Notes: a model not told the origin generated them from the sequence alone. Counted from the first letter of the stretch, positions 1-10,028 are shown. The stretch is DNA of 64,000 bases from Shewanella sp. OMA3-2 (GCF_021513195.1 NZ_CP090974.1:124001-188000); one strand, 5' to 3'. A program made the numbers and translations.

Positions 1-16
1 ATTAATGTATTAAGCC

Positions 17-817
17 CTATAGAGCTAGATGCCTGGCTTCAATCACTTCAAATACTCGACGATCGGCGGACTTATCATTATATTCCGTCAAAACTGCATT
101 CGATGGGCAAGTTAATGGTACATCCTTTAACAATAAGTGAATCCGTTGTTTAGAGAATGCGATCAAATTCGATTCAAATATTGCCAGCATTGCTCCATAT
201 ACACTGGTACTCCACTGCTCTTTGTAACGGTTCGCTATTTTCCACAGGGTATCACTATTATTACGCTCTATGGTGCAGTTCGCCGCAACATAAGGCTGAG
301 TTTGTAGCGTATTGACTGAAACAGGCTTAATGGGAGTGGATGAAACTGAGTGAGCAATTACTGCTGTGCTATTTTTAGCTGCTGTAGCAGTTTGATTATC
401 CTTAGTAGGTACTATACCTGTTGGCATTAAGGTCGCACTTTTATTTGAAATAGGTGCATCAAATAAGGCCAATGTCATGATGACAGTCCAATGATTATTT
501 TGTAACTTTGACACAACTAACTCAGCATCTGTATCTGTAACCTCTTTATCCCCTTGAACATGCAACAAATAAGGATTCACGGTTTCAGCCGTCAACACCT
601 GCATCACACTATGTTGGTCTTGTGTTTGTTTGATAGCAAACTGATATAAAGATAAATCAATATGTTTATCGATAAAGTTAACCTTTAATACAGGCGGCTG
701 ATCTAGTTCAAATTGACGACTATTAATACTTATATGTGATACTTGTGCAGATAGCACTTGGCTATATGTCAGCACTACAACTAGCAGGAATTTACTTATC
801 AACTCCATCATATTCAT
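17..817 (-). CDS. FimV/HubP-like N-terminal domain protein, secreted
   Basis: 266-residue protein with a signal peptide (hydrophobic residues about 9-23, cleavage likely after SA-24). The first half is beta-rich and unrecognised, followed by a Thr/Ser/Ala-rich linker (about 140-175). Residues about 187-240 contain 'SDTLWKIANRYKEQW' and a following 'AMLAIFESN' segment, which match the conserved N-terminal motif of FimV/HubP pole-organising proteins (a LysM-like periplasmic region). It lacks the transmembrane segment, acidic repeats and TPR C-terminus of full FimV, so it is a short periplasmic relative. It is transcribed away from priA; the two starts are about 100 bp apart. The function is inferred from the motif only; peptidoglycan or polar localisation is possible. 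Confidence 0.6.
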   Translation of the reverse strand: MNMMELISKFLLVVVLTYSQVLSAQVSHISINSRQFELDQPPVLKVNFIDKHIDLSLYQFAIKQTQDQHSVMQVLTAETVNPYLLHVQGDKEVTDTDAELVVSKLQNNHWTVIMTLALFDAPISNKSATLMPTGIVPTKDNQTATAAKNSTAVIAHSVSSTPIKPVSVNTLQTQPYVAANCTIERNNSDTLWKIANRYKEQWSTSVYGAMLAIFESNLIAFSKQRIHLLLKDVPLTCPSNAVLTEYNDKSADRRVFEVIEARHLAL

Positions 818-920
818 AGCATCACCTTAGTTTTTATTGTGTTTGTTATATTTATTGCCAGTTAACGGTACACTAAGTACATCTATTGATGAATAACTTA
901 AACTGTCTGTCTGGAAACCT

Positions 921-3116
921 ATGCCTGTGTATGTTGAAGTCGCCTTACCTGTGCCCTTGCGAAGAAACTTCAGTTATCGCGTCCCTGAAAAATACCTAGC
1001 TGCATTAACCATTGGTTTACGCGTTAAAGTCCCTTTTGGACGACAACAGCTTATCGGCTTAATTACTGCCATTACAGATCAATGTGATTTAGCTGAAAAC
1101 CAAATCAAAAATATCACCCAGGTACTCGACTCAGAGGCTATTTTACCAGAATCTTTATATAAGCTAACTTTATGGGCTGCACGATATTACTTTACAACCC
1201 AGGGACAAATGCTTAGCCAAGCGCTACCAGTAGCGCTTCGCAAAGGGGCGGACACAGCACCACAAGCCATCACTCTTTACGCCCTTAGCGAACAAGGTCA
1301 ACAAGCTCAAGTCAGTTTACTCAACCGTGCACCCGCTCAAAAAAAGTTATTTGACGCGCTTAAATTACAGTCTATATCCCATGATGAGTTTTTAAGTTTA
1401 GAGTATAGTAAAGCCGCATTAAAAGCGCTTGAAGATAAAGGCTGGGTTGAGCAAAAAACACAAGCTATCACCATTGATTTAGCCTGGCGCCAGCAATTAG
1501 ACATCACCGAAACACCCCATAAACTCAACAAGCAACAAGCCGTAGCGGTATCGATTTTAAATCAACAACAAGGCTTCCACTGTAGTTTGCTCGAAGGTAT
1601 TACCGGCTCAGGCAAAACAGAAGTGTATTTAGCCGTACTTGAAACCGTATTAAAACAGGGTAAGCAGGCGCTTATTTTGGTGCCTGAAATTGGTTTAACA
1701 CCACAAACAATTAATCGTTTTAAACGTCGATTTGCTGTCAATATTGCGGTCATTCATTCCGGGCTTACCGACAACCAACGCCTTGATGCCTGGCGGCAAG
1801 CTAGAAGCGGCCAAGCCGCAATTATTATTGGCACCCGCTCGGCATTATTTACCCCAATGCCTTTTCCTGGGGTCATTATTTTAGATGAAGAACATGATGC
1901 CAGCTTTAAGCAACAAGAAGGCGTGCGCTACCATGCGCGCGACTTAGCCGTTATGCGAGGGCACTATGAAGACATCCCTGTCATTTTAGGCACAGCTACG
2001 CCCTCTTTAGAGTCATTGCAAAATGCCATATCTGGCCGATATCATCATCTGACGTTAAGTGAACGAGCCGGTGCGGCGCAAAAGGTTAAGCAAGGGATTA
2101 TTGATATCACTAACCAGCCGCTTAAGCATGGTATGTCGGCCTCATTGATTAATGAAATGCGCATGCATTTAGATGCCGGCAATCAAGTGTTATTGTTTTT
2201 AAATCGTCGTGGCTTCGCGCCAGCATTGTTATGCCACGAGTGTGGGCATTTGCACGAGTGTGATCGCTGCGATGCTTTTTTTACTGTCCACCAAGGGTTG
2301 AACGAAATTTGCTGTCACCATTGTGGCAATCAATACGCCATTCCTAAGCAGTGTCATAAATGTGGTAGCACTATGTTAATGGGCCATGGTTTAGGCACTG
2401 AACAACTCGAACAAGCATTGACCACATTGTTTCCCAAGTACCCGGTAGTGCGTATAGACCGCGATACCACAAGACGTAAAGGATCGTTAGAAAAACAACT
2501 CCACGGTATTCATAAAGGGGAATATAAAATTCTAGTCGGCACCCAAATGTTGGCTAAAGGTCACCACTTTCCAGATGTGACCTTAGTCGGCTTATTAGAT
2601 GTAGACGGTGCATTATTCAGTGCCGACTTTCGCGCACCTGAGCGGTTTGGTCAGCTGTACACCCAAGTATCTGGCCGTGCTGGGCGTGCTGATAAACCTG
2701 GTAAAGTATTACTGCAAACCCACCAAAGCGATAACCCATTACTGCGCAGTTTATTGCGCCAAGGTTACGGTGAATTTGCCCGAGAACAACTCAAAGAGCG
2801 TCAACTAGCTTTACTGCCACCGGCTTGGCACATGGTGCTTATTCGAGCTGAAGCGCACTTAGCTGCTGATGCCGACAGTTTTCTTAATCAAGTCAGCCAA
2901 CTGCTGCCGCAAGATAAAGATTTTGAAATTATAGGCCCTATTCCGGCGCCATTAGACAGAAAAGCAGGCAAATATCGCCGCCAGTTAATGTTTCAAGCTA
3001 AGTCACGGCAACGATTACAAATCGAATTTGAAAAAATTATTGAATTCATAGAGCAACTGCCACAAAACAAAAAGTGCCGTTGGAGCATAGATCGCGACCC
3101 ACAAGACCTAATGTAA
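921..3116 (+). CDS. priA: Primosomal protein N', replication restart helicase PriA
   Basis: 731 residues, the usual PriA length. PriA is the 3'-5' superfamily 2 DNA helicase that recognises stalled forks and D-loops and reloads DnaB. Visible parts: an N-terminal DNA-binding domain (about 1-200, starting 'MPVYVEVALPVPLRRNFSY'), Walker A 'GITGSGKT' at 226-233, a 'DEEHD' Walker B box, and an eight-cysteine zinc region at C438, C441, C447, C450, C465, C468, C478 and C481 inserted between the helicase halves. Helicase motifs V/VI follow ('GTQMLAKGHHFP', 'QVSGRAGRADKPG'). It is divergent from the FimV-like gene and upstream of argS with a gap of about 145 bp. No damage seen. Confidence 0.97.
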   Translation: MPVYVEVALPVPLRRNFSYRVPEKYLAALTIGLRVKVPFGRQQLIGLITAITDQCDLAENQIKNITQVLDSEAILPESLYKLTLWAARYYFTTQGQMLSQALPVALRKGADTAPQAITLYALSEQGQQAQVSLLNRAPAQKKLFDALKLQSISHDEFLSLEYSKAALKALEDKGWVEQKTQAITIDLAWRQQLDITETPHKLNKQQAVAVSILNQQQGFHCSLLEGITGSGKTEVYLAVLETVLKQGKQALILVPEIGLTPQTINRFKRRFAVNIAVIHSGLTDNQRLDAWRQARSGQAAIIIGTRSALFTPMPFPGVIILDEEHDASFKQQEGVRYHARDLAVMRGHYEDIPVILGTATPSLESLQNAISGRYHHLTLSERAGAAQKVKQGIIDITNQPLKHGMSASLINEMRMHLDAGNQVLLFLNRRGFAPALLCHECGHLHECDRCDAFFTVHQGLNEICCHHCGNQYAIPKQCHKCGSTMLMGHGLGTEQLEQALTTLFPKYPVVRIDRDTTRRKGSLEKQLHGIHKGEYKILVGTQMLAKGHHFPDVTLVGLLDVDGALFSADFRAPERFGQLYTQVSGRAGRADKPGKVLLQTHQSDNPLLRSLLRQGYGEFAREQLKERQLALLPPAWHMVLIRAEAHLAADADSFLNQVSQLLPQDKDFEIIGPIPAPLDRKAGKYRRQLMFQAKSRQRLQIEFEKIIEFIEQLPQNKKCRWSIDRDPQDLM

Positions 3117-3262
3117 CGGGTAATATGTAACGTATTTAGGGTAAACCAAATATCAATTCTGAAAAAATTCTGCCAAGTACATAGCAATTTACCCCCATAA
3201 GCGGCTAAAATATGCGGTTCTGTCGTGTCATTCATTTACGAATTTAGTGCAAGCAAAGGCCC

Positions 3263-5008
3263 ATGAAATCACATATTGAATCTTTACTACAACAAACCAT
3301 CGCCTCGTTTATAGAACAAGGTATTGTACCTGCTGATTTTCAAGCCCGTATTCAGGTGGATCGCACTAAAGATAAAAGCCATGGTGATCTGGCCAGCAAC
3401 TTAGCAATGATGCTCACTAAAGTTATCGGCAAACCGCCTCGTGACGTAGCACAACTGATTATTGATACTCTGCCGAAATCATCTCATGTGGCAAAAGTGG
3501 AAATAGCAGGCCCAGGGTTTATTAACTTTTTTATTGATGACAATGCACTGGCGAATCAATTACAGCAAGCACTTAATGACACCCATTTAGGGGTAAAGCT
3601 GCCGGCCAAACAAACTATTGTTGTCGATTACTCCTCACCTAATTTAGCCAAAGAAATGCACGTAGGTCATCTGCGCTCAACCATTATTGGTGACAGTGTG
3701 GTGCGCGCATTGGAATTTTTAGGCCATAACGTTATTCGTCAAAACCATGTTGGCGACTGGGGCACCCAGTTCGGCATGCTATTAGCGTATATGGAAGAAC
3801 TTCGTGCCGCCAACGGCGAACAAGCAACATTAGAATTATCCGACTTAGAAATTTTCTACCGTGCTGCCAAAGTCCGTTTTGATGAATCGACAGATTTTGC
3901 CACCCGCGCCCGCCAATTAGTGGTTAAGCTGCAATCAGGCGATGAATATTGTAATAAGCTATGGCGTGAGTTTAATGATATTTCATTAAGCCATTGTTTA
4001 GAGGTATACCAACGTTTAGGCGTAAGCTTAACCCGTAACGACGTACACGGTGAAAGTGCTTACAATGCTGATTTAGACCAAGTGGTTGCCGATTTAGATA
4101 GCCAGGGTTTATTGACCGAAAGTAATGGCGCTAAAGTTGTTTTTCAAAATGAATTCAAAACAAAAGAAGGTGAGCCACTGCCGGTTATTATTAAAAAAGC
4201 CGATGGCGGTTACCTGTATGCCACCACAGATTTAGCTGCAATGCGCTATCGTTCAAGTGTATTAAAAGCTGATCGCGCCCTCTATTTTGTTGATTTACGT
4301 CAAGCTCTTCACTTTCAACAAGTGTTCAAACTTGCTCGTTTAGCCAAATTCGTTCGCCCTGAAATGACCTTAGAGCACACAGGTTTTGGCACCATGAACG
4401 GTGAAGATGGTCGTCCATTTAAAACCCGTAGCGGCGGCGTGGTTAAATTAGTCGACTTACTTGATGAAGCCAACGTACGCGCCCTTGAGTTAGTGCGCAG
4501 CAAAAATCCAGACATGGACCAAGCCACATTAACTGAAATCGCTCGCGTGGTTGGAATTAGCGCGGTTAAATACGCTGATTTATCTAAAAACAGAACCAGT
4601 GATTACATCTTTAGCTTTGAGCAAATGTTAAGTTTTGAAGGTAATACAGCGCCTTACTTACTATACGCTTACACCCGTGTAGCGGGTATTTTTAAACGCG
4701 CTGACGACATAGACCTAAGCCAAGCTAAAGTTGTATTAGAGCATGAAAAAGAAAAAGATTTAGGTACCAAACTTGCCCAGTTTAATGAAGTACTAACACG
4801 CATGACAGACAAAGGTCAGCCACATGTGTTATGTGCTTATTTGTATGAATTAGCAAGCGAGTTTTCTAGCTTTTATGAAGCTTGCCCTGTACTTGCTGCA
4901 GACACAGATTCACAAAAACAAAGCCGCTTACTGTTAGCACAATTAACCGCTAACACCTTAAAAACAGGTTTGTCGTTATTAGGCATTGAAACCTTAGAGC
5001 GCATGTAA
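3263..5008 (+). CDS. argS: Arginyl-tRNA synthetase
   Basis: 581 residues; a class I aminoacyl-tRNA synthetase that charges tRNA-Arg in the cytoplasm. The N-terminal arginyl-specific additional domain (about 1-110) is followed by the catalytic core with the HIGH signature as 'HVGH' in '[18 protein letters not shown]'. The KMSKS loop is degenerate ('[14 protein letters not shown]'), as is usual for bacterial ArgRS, and the all-alpha DALR anticodon-binding domain is C-terminal, ending 'GIETLERM'. The stop is followed after 2 bp by the FtsN-like start, so the two are probably co-transcribed. Confidence 0.97.
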   Translation: MKSHIESLLQQTIASFIEQGIVPADFQARIQVDRTKDKSHGDLASNLAMMLTKVIGKPPRDVAQLIIDTLPKSSHVAKVEIAGPGFINFFIDDNALANQLQQALNDTHLGVKLPAKQTIVVDYSSPNLAKEMHVGHLRSTIIGDSVVRALEFLGHNVIRQNHVGDWGTQFGMLLAYMEELRAANGEQATLELSDLEIFYRAAKVRFDESTDFATRARQLVVKLQSGDEYCNKLWREFNDISLSHCLEVYQRLGVSLTRNDVHGESAYNADLDQVVADLDSQGLLTESNGAKVVFQNEFKTKEGEPLPVIIKKADGGYLYATTDLAAMRYRSSVLKADRALYFVDLRQALHFQQVFKLARLAKFVRPEMTLEHTGFGTMNGEDGRPFKTRSGGVVKLVDLLDEANVRALELVRSKNPDMDQATLTEIARVVGISAVKYADLSKNRTSDYIFSFEQMLSFEGNTAPYLLYAYTRVAGIFKRADDIDLSQAKVVLEHEKEKDLGTKLAQFNEVLTRMTDKGQPHVLCAYLYELASEFSSFYEACPVLAADTDSQKQSRLLLAQLTANTLKTGLSLLGIETLERM

Positions 5009-5010
5009 AT

Positions 5011-5589
5011 ATGAGCCGAGATTACGCTAACCGTAAACCTAAACCTGTGGCAAAAGCAGCTAAAAACACGCGGGCCTCAAAACGCAAAGACGCACGCACT
5101 ATGCCAATCATCCCATGGTTATTGGCAATAGTATTAGTTTCCGGTTTTGGCTATTTTTTATGGACGATTAATGGCAGCTCTGCAACAGGCTCGTCAACGA
5201 CTAATAAAGCTGACAAGCCAATGACTAAACCGGCTGCAGCAAAAAAAGATCCTAATGAACTGCCGCCTAAACCTCAAGAGGAATGGACCTATCTTGAAGA
5301 GTTAGAGAACAAACAGGTGGAGGTTGACGTACCAAACTCTGGGGTGGTGTCTAGCGGACTATATCAAATGCAATGTGGCTCATTCCGTCAAGAAAGCCAA
5401 GCAAATGAGATGAAGGCGCGTATTGCCTTTATGGGTATGGAAGCACTCGTTAAGCGTTCAGAAGGCGCTAACGGAATTTGGTATCGAGTCGTTTTAGGGC
5501 CTTTTGAAAGCAAACGTGATGGTGAGCGCGGTCGTCATAAAATGCAAAAAGGCGGCATAAATACCTGCCAAATTTGGTTATGGCAATAA
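5011..5589 (+). CDS. ftsN: Cell division protein FtsN (SPOR domain)
   Basis: 192 residues. A short, very basic cytoplasmic tail (1-30, rich in K/R) precedes one transmembrane helix (about 32-51, 'MPIIPWLLAIVLVSGFGYFL'). A Pro/Lys/Ala-rich periplasmic linker follows, then a C-terminal SPOR domain (about 117-190) that binds denuded septal glycan. This is the architecture of FtsN, the late divisome activator of FtsWI. The start is only 2 bp after argS, and an intrinsic terminator follows the stop. The position between argS and hslVU is the one FtsN has in many gammaproteobacteria. It is shorter than E. coli FtsN, mainly in the linker. Confidence 0.88.
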   Translation: MSRDYANRKPKPVAKAAKNTRASKRKDARTMPIIPWLLAIVLVSGFGYFLWTINGSSATGSSTTNKADKPMTKPAAAKKDPNELPPKPQEEWTYLEELENKQVEVDVPNSGVVSSGLYQMQCGSFRQESQANEMKARIAFMGMEALVKRSEGANGIWYRVVLGPFESKRDGERGRHKMQKGGINTCQIWLWQ

Positions 5590-5613
5590 CGCTACCTTAA
5601 CTGCCATTCTAAT

Positions 5614-5635
5614 AGCCCGAGTCATCGGGCTTTTT
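5614..5635 (+). terminator. Rho-independent terminator after ftsN
   Basis: A perfect 7-bp stem AGCCCGA/TCGGGCT with a GTCA loop, followed by a run of T. It closes the argS-ftsN unit. Confidence 0.9.
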
Positions 5636-5660
5636 CATAAATGAATGTTCATCTTCTTCA

Positions 5661-5689
5661 CTTGAAAACCTTCATCTTCTACCCCATAT
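5661..5689 (+). promoter_or_regulatory. Sigma-32 (RpoH) heat-shock promoter of hslVU
   Basis: CTTGAAA at 5661-5667 and CCCCATAT at 5682-5689, separated by 14 bp. Both boxes match the E. coli RpoH consensus (CTTGAAA, 11-16 bp, CCCCATNT) at every defined position. The site lies 60 bp before the hslV start, as expected for a heat-induced protease operon. Confidence 0.9.
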
Positions 5690-5748
5690 CCTTTATATCA
5701 ATCAGCGCCCTGTTTAAAGGTTGCTGAGTTTAGTGAAGAGGATTAACC

Positions 5749-6273
5749 GTGACTACAATCGTATCTGTTCGCCGCAATAACCAAGTTGTCATCGCAGGTG
5801 ACGGCCAAGTTTCCTTAGGCAATACTGTAATGAAAGGTAATGCGCGTAAAGTGCGTCGTCTGTATCACAATAAAGTGCTGGCGGGTTTTGCTGGCGGCAC
5901 CGCCGATGCATTCACCTTATTTGAGCGCTTTGAAACCAAGCTAGAAATGCATCAAGGCCACTTGCTTAAGTCTGCTGTCGAGTTAGCCAAAGATTGGCGT
6001 ACCGACAAAATGCTGCGTAAATTAGAAGCCATGCTAGTGGTAGCCGATGAAAAAGAGTCATTAATCATCACAGGTAACGGCGATGTGGTGCAACCAGAAT
6101 ATGATTTAATTGCCATTGGCTCAGGCGGCAACTATGCCCACGCATCAGCACTTGCCCTATTACAGAATACCGAATTAAGCGCGCAAGACATCGCAGAAAA
6201 ATCACTGACCATTGCTGGTGATATTTGTGTATTCACCAACCAATTCAAAACTATCGAAAAGCTAGATTACTAA
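5749..6273 (+). CDS. hslV: ATP-dependent protease peptidase subunit HslV
   Basis: 174 residues, starting at GTG with a good ribosome site (GAAGAGGA, 5735-5742). HslV forms the two-ring hexameric proteolytic core of the HslVU (ClpQY) protease in the cytoplasm. After removal of the initiator Met, Thr1 of 'TTIVSVRR' is the catalytic N-terminal nucleophile; the proteasome-beta signatures '[13 protein letters not shown]' and '[17 protein letters not shown]' are intact. It sits 25 bp upstream of hslU and behind a consensus RpoH promoter, so it should be induced by heat shock. Confidence 0.97.
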   Translation: MTTIVSVRRNNQVVIAGDGQVSLGNTVMKGNARKVRRLYHNKVLAGFAGGTADAFTLFERFETKLEMHQGHLLKSAVELAKDWRTDKMLRKLEAMLVVADEKESLIITGNGDVVQPEYDLIAIGSGGNYAHASALALLQNTELSAQDIAEKSLTIAGDICVFTNQFKTIEKLDY

Positions 6274-6298
6274 TTCGAGCGTTAATAAAGGAACAGTT

Positions 6299-7624
6299 AT
6301 GTCTGAAATGACCCCTCGCGAAATTGTCCACGAACTCGATTCGCACATTATTGGCCAAAAAAATGCTAAACGCTCAGTCGCTGTTGCCCTTCGTAATCGC
6401 TGGCGCCGCATGCAACTTGAAGTGTCATTGCGCCAAGAAGTCACCCCAAAAAATATTTTAATGATCGGCCCTACCGGTGTCGGTAAAACCGAAATAGCCC
6501 GCCGTTTAGCTAAATTAGCTAACGCACCTTTTATTAAAGTTGAGGCAACTAAGTTTACCGAAGTCGGTTATGTCGGCAAAGAAGTCGAGCAAATCATTCG
6601 TGACTTAACCGACTCTGCGGTGAAAATGACCCGTGAACTGCAAATGAAAAAGTGCCGTTTTCGCGCGGAAGAATTAGCTGAAGAACGCATTTTAGATGCA
6701 CTCCTGCCTAAGCCGAAAGAAGACTGGGAAGCTGACAAAAAAGAAGATTCGGGTACCCGTCAAATTTTCCGTAAAAAGTTACGCGAAGGTCAATTAGACG
6801 ACAAAGAGATTGAGATAGATGTTACCGCGCCGCAAATTGGCGTGGAAATCATGTCACCACCAGGCATGGAAGAAATGACTAATCAGCTACAAGGGTTATT
6901 TCAAAATTTAGGTCAAAATACCTCAAAGCGTAAGAAGATGAAAATCAAAGACGCTTACAAACAGTTAATTGAAGATGAAGCCGCGAAACTGGTGAATCAA
7001 GAAGATTTAAAAGAACAAGCTATTGAATTGGTAGAACAACATGGCATTGTGTTTTTAGATGAAATTGACAAAATTTGTAAACGTGGCGAAACCTCAGGCC
7101 CGGACGTATCCCGTGAAGGTGTACAACGTGACTTACTGCCATTAGTTGAAGGCTGTACTGTTAGCACTAAACACGGCATGGTGAAAACAGATCACATTTT
7201 GTTTATTGCTTCTGGTGCATTCCAGATGTCAAAACCATCGGACCTTATTCCCGAACTACAAGGTCGTCTACCTATTCGCGTTGAGTTAGATGCGCTAACG
7301 GCCAATGATTTTAAACGTATTCTCACTGAACCTCATGCTTCATTGACCGAACAATATATCGCGTTGATGGGCACTGAAGGCGTTACAGTCGAGTTTGCTG
7401 AATCAGGTATTGAACGCATTGCCGAAGCCGCTTGGCAAGTTAACGAGCGCACAGAAAACATTGGTGCTCGCCGTTTACATACTGTGATGGAAAAACTGAT
7501 GGAAGAGATCTCATACGAGGCATCTGAAATATCAGGTTCTAGCTTTGTCATTGATGCAGAATACGTTAATAAGCACCTAGATGCCTTCGTACAAGATGAA
7601 GATTTAAGCCGCTTTATTCTGTAA
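6299..7624 (+). CDS. hslU: HslU AAA+ unfoldase of the HslVU protease
   Basis: 441 residues. A hexameric AAA+ (Clp/Hsp100 type) ATPase that unfolds substrates and threads them into HslV. Walker A 'GPTGVGKT' is at 57-64, Walker B is in 'VFLDEIDKI', and a sensor-2 arginine region lies near '[11 protein letters not shown]'. The family's intermediate (I) domain is present at about 110-240. The C-terminal tail 'EDLSRFIL', which inserts into HslV to activate it, is intact. It forms an operon with hslV (25-bp gap). Confidence 0.98.
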   Translation: MSEMTPREIVHELDSHIIGQKNAKRSVAVALRNRWRRMQLEVSLRQEVTPKNILMIGPTGVGKTEIARRLAKLANAPFIKVEATKFTEVGYVGKEVEQIIRDLTDSAVKMTRELQMKKCRFRAEELAEERILDALLPKPKEDWEADKKEDSGTRQIFRKKLREGQLDDKEIEIDVTAPQIGVEIMSPPGMEEMTNQLQGLFQNLGQNTSKRKKMKIKDAYKQLIEDEAAKLVNQEDLKEQAIELVEQHGIVFLDEIDKICKRGETSGPDVSREGVQRDLLPLVEGCTVSTKHGMVKTDHILFIASGAFQMSKPSDLIPELQGRLPIRVELDALTANDFKRILTEPHASLTEQYIALMGTEGVTVEFAESGIERIAEAAWQVNERTENIGARRLHTVMEKLMEEISYEASEISGSSFVIDAEYVNKHLDAFVQDEDLSRFIL

Positions 7625-7833
7625 TTGGCATCATCGATAACAGGTATAAATAGTGGCCTAAGCGAAGCACATCACGTTTAGACATGACAGAAATTGGATT
7701 AACGCTAAAATCGAGTATGATTAACATATTCGGTTTAACGTTAATCCTTTTTTATGGCTAAAGGGTTTATGGCTCAATATTTTTATAAGCCTACAATGGT
7801 TTTTTATGACGAGATTTTTTAAAAGGTAATCAT

Positions 7834-8220
7834 ATGTCAGCTGCCGCACCTGATGTCACGGGTATCAAACTTAAGCGTAAGTCCAAACTATTAGAAGTCA
7901 GCTTCGACAATGGCCAAACCCACAGTATTAGCTGTGAAATGCTACGTGTTCACTCACCATCGGCTGAAGTACAGCGCCATGGCAACCCAGTATTAGTGAC
8001 TCATAAAAAAGAGGTTAACATTACTGCCATTGAACCTGTTGGTAATTATGCGGTAAAAATTATCTTTGATGATGGCCATGATACAGGCTTGTTTTCATGG
8101 CAGGTTTTATTTAATTTATGCACAAATCAGGTTGAACTTTGGCAACAGTATTTAGCCAGACTACGGGCAGAGAAAGGATCACGTGAAGCCTTGATTTCGA
8201 TGAATATTAAGTATTCATAA
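7834..8220 (+). CDS. DUF971 family protein (GBBH-like N-terminal domain)
   Basis: 128 residues. The core 'LEVSFDNGQTHSISCEMLRVHSPSAEVQRHG' and the 'DDGHDTGLFSWQVLFNL' motif match DUF971, the small domain resembling the N-terminus of gamma-butyrobetaine hydroxylase. The same domain is found in some Fe-S-related proteins. A DUF971 gene commonly follows hslVU in gammaproteobacteria, as here, about 210 bp downstream. No signal peptide or membrane segment, so it is cytoplasmic. The biochemical role is not established. Confidence 0.85.
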   Translation: MSAAAPDVTGIKLKRKSKLLEVSFDNGQTHSISCEMLRVHSPSAEVQRHGNPVLVTHKKEVNITAIEPVGNYAVKIIFDDGHDTGLFSWQVLFNLCTNQVELWQQYLARLRAEKGSREALISMNIKYS

Positions 8221-8354
8221 GATTCTAGTAGGCCTGAACATTGAAGCTGCTTCTTGTATTAACAGGCCTGTTTTATTTCGAAACATTACCGTTAACTTAG
8301 CTTTGAATCAAAAACTGTAATAACAATATCACAGCTTTTTGAATTCAAGATTGA

Positions 8355-9062
8355 TTAAAGCTGACAAACTGAAATATCAATTTCAGGTGTATAGGCAGGT
8401 TGAGCAACTGCTTTTCTTAACACTTCTGCTCCTGTTTCATGATCAATGCTGATAATTTCCCACTTTTTAAATTTCTCAGAACTTACTAGTACTCTTATTT
8501 CATTACCGCAAACCTGAGGCAAGATATCTGTACGAGTCCAATAAACTGGAATGTCCCAGCTATTGTTAACCTTATAACAGCTACCTAAACGGGAAGTCGC
8601 CGCCTTAAATTGATTGCCTTGGTTACAAGCGATGATATTTGGCTGGGTATCAATCACTAAGGAGTTTGGCTTTAATGTAAGGTCAGTTTCTATCAGACCT
8701 GAGCTTTTCACCAATAAAGATGAACCGGTTGAAAGCAATACATAAACGTCGTCATTCATTTCGAAAAATTGCGAAACATAGCCTTCCTTAATCGGCCAAT
8801 ATTGGGCTGGTGCATCTTTTTCTGGAATAAGCCCTACATACGGCTCATTATTACCTTCATCTGTTAATTTATAGCCACCAATTAATAGACCACGTTTAGT
8901 CATTAATCCTGCGGCACTAACACTGTCTAATTCGGTTGTAACAACAGCTCCTGAAGGTAGCTCAAACTCCACAGAAGAAACGCTAAAATTAACCAAAAAC
9001 AGCATTGTTACTACTTGAAATGACATGCAAAACATATGCTTAATTTGCTTTATGTGTTTCAT
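8355..9062 (-). CDS. Secreted protein of unknown function, overlaps the L,D-transpeptidase gene
   Basis: The reading frame is open up to 9131, but the ATG at 9062 gives a proper signal peptide (a basic 'MKHIKQIKH' stretch, then a hydrophobic run to 'FLVNFSVSS'), so that start is preferred; about 235 residues. The mature part is rich in beta-strand patterns ('GLLIGGYKLT', 'DVYVLLSTGSSLLV') and has at least four cysteines suitable for disulfides, consistent with a small periplasmic propeller-like fold. No family recognised. It is translationally coupled to the upstream transpeptidase gene (23-bp overlap). The gene order suggests an immunity or partner protein for that enzyme; this is inference. 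Confidence 0.6.
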   Translation of the reverse strand: MKHIKQIKHMFCMSFQVVTMLFLVNFSVSSVEFELPSGAVVTTELDSVSAAGLMTKRGLLIGGYKLTDEGNNEPYVGLIPEKDAPAQYWPIKEGYVSQFFEMNDDVYVLLSTGSSLLVKSSGLIETDLTLKPNSLVIDTQPNIIACNQGNQFKAATSRLGSCYKVNNSWDIPVYWTRTDILPQVCGNEIRVLVSSEKFKKWEIISIDHETGAEVLRKAVAQPAYTPEIDISVCQL

Positions 9063-9687
9063 GATATTTATACACCGTAAATAATGTTCCGCGAGTAAAA
9101 GCGCCAATAGTAAACAACCGATCTCTATCATTGGGTTTTAAATGAATGCAACCATGTGAAGGTGCAAGCCGTACAGGTAAACCTAATGCTGTTTCAGCTT
9201 CATTATCAGGCGTCGTATGAAACATTTGACCAGAAAGAACCTCTTTACCATCTAATACTTTATTGCCATTTAAATCTTTGTACCAACGAATGGCTACAGG
9301 TCCAAAATCATTAAATACCCATCTGCTTGGTACAATCCTTTTACCATATAGCTGATGATTCATGTCCATAATGGCATCTCGAGTTACTGTATTAAACAGT
9401 TGATTTAAGCTGCCCCATTTTCCACTTGGTAATGCATACCATATATCCCTCTTCAAAGGCATATCCATTAACTCTGTTCCCCAAGTGAGTTTGGACATTG
9501 GCCAAGTGGGAGTTCTATATGCTTCAGCCTTATCAATTATGTATGTTCCTGGCCAAGTCGGTTCTTCTGCCATCTGAGGGTCATTACCCATTTTTGAGGG
9601 GCCGCCCATTGCTTCAAAACGAGCAATGTCTCTGCCATCTCGATTAATAATCAACAAATTTTGACCAGGGTAAAAATGAATATCCAT
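9040..9687 (-). CDS. L,D-transpeptidase-like (YkuD fold) protein without signal peptide
   Basis: 215 residues. 'SHGCIH' at 177-182 with C180 as the nucleophile, and H157 about 20 residues upstream, fits the YkuD signature (H-X(16-19)-[S/T]HGC-hN). The protein starts directly inside the fold ('MDIHFYPGQNLLIINRDG') and has no signal peptide or membrane anchor, although its substrate, peptidoglycan, is periplasmic. That is unusual for housekeeping L,D-transpeptidases. It resembles type VI secretion effectors of the Tlde1 class, which are exported by another route. Residues 138-149 ('DLNGNKVLDGKE') fit an EF-hand-type calcium loop. Start supported by GGAG 10 bp upstream. A secreted partner gene overlaps its 3' end. 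Confidence 0.8.
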   Translation of the reverse strand: MDIHFYPGQNLLIINRDGRDIARFEAMGGPSKMGNDPQMAEEPTWPGTYIIDKAEAYRTPTWPMSKLTWGTELMDMPLKRDIWYALPSGKWGSLNQLFNTVTRDAIMDMNHQLYGKRIVPSRWVFNDFGPVAIRWYKDLNGNKVLDGKEVLSGQMFHTTPDNEAETALGLPVRLAPSHGCIHLKPNDRDRLFTIGAFTRGTLFTVYKYHETHKAN

Positions 9688-10028
9688 ATAATTCGAACTC
9701 CATTTGATGTTTCAAACAACTAATAATTTCAATTTATTACGGTAGTTATAACTTGATTTTATTACTTCAAAAGGTTTTTATCTATAATCACAAATAGCTA
9801 TATAAAGTATAAATTGGGAGCGAGAAGTTGGGAGGCTTAAATTACCAGCGAGTCCAATTTATACTCCAACATTTAAACTCTATGCAAAATTTATTGCATT
9901 AACCTAAATCGATAATTATTTAAGTAAAGTGATGAGTCCATCTACAGAAGTTGGGGGATTAGCACCACAAAACAAAAATGCCAGCATTTCTGCTGGCATT
10001 CTTAATTCAACTATTAACTAGTTCAAGC
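9688..10028. other. Intergenic region between the L,D-transpeptidase gene and acnB
   Basis: 341 bp of AT-rich sequence holding the promoter of the leftward transpeptidase pair and the acnB terminator. No open frame, RNA gene or repeat was recognised apart from the terminator. Confidence 0.6.
9971..10000 (-). terminator. Rho-independent terminator of acnB
   Basis: A perfect 10-bp stem AATGCCAGCA/TGCTGGCATT with a TTTC loop. On the minus strand it is followed by a T-rich tract (complement of the A-run at 9971-9978), just after the acnB stop. Confidence 0.9.

Noticed and set aside
9063..9131. Upstream extension of the secreted protein gene to 9131
   Set aside because: It would overlap the transpeptidase gene by about 90 bp and bury the signal peptide; the ATG at 9062 fits better.
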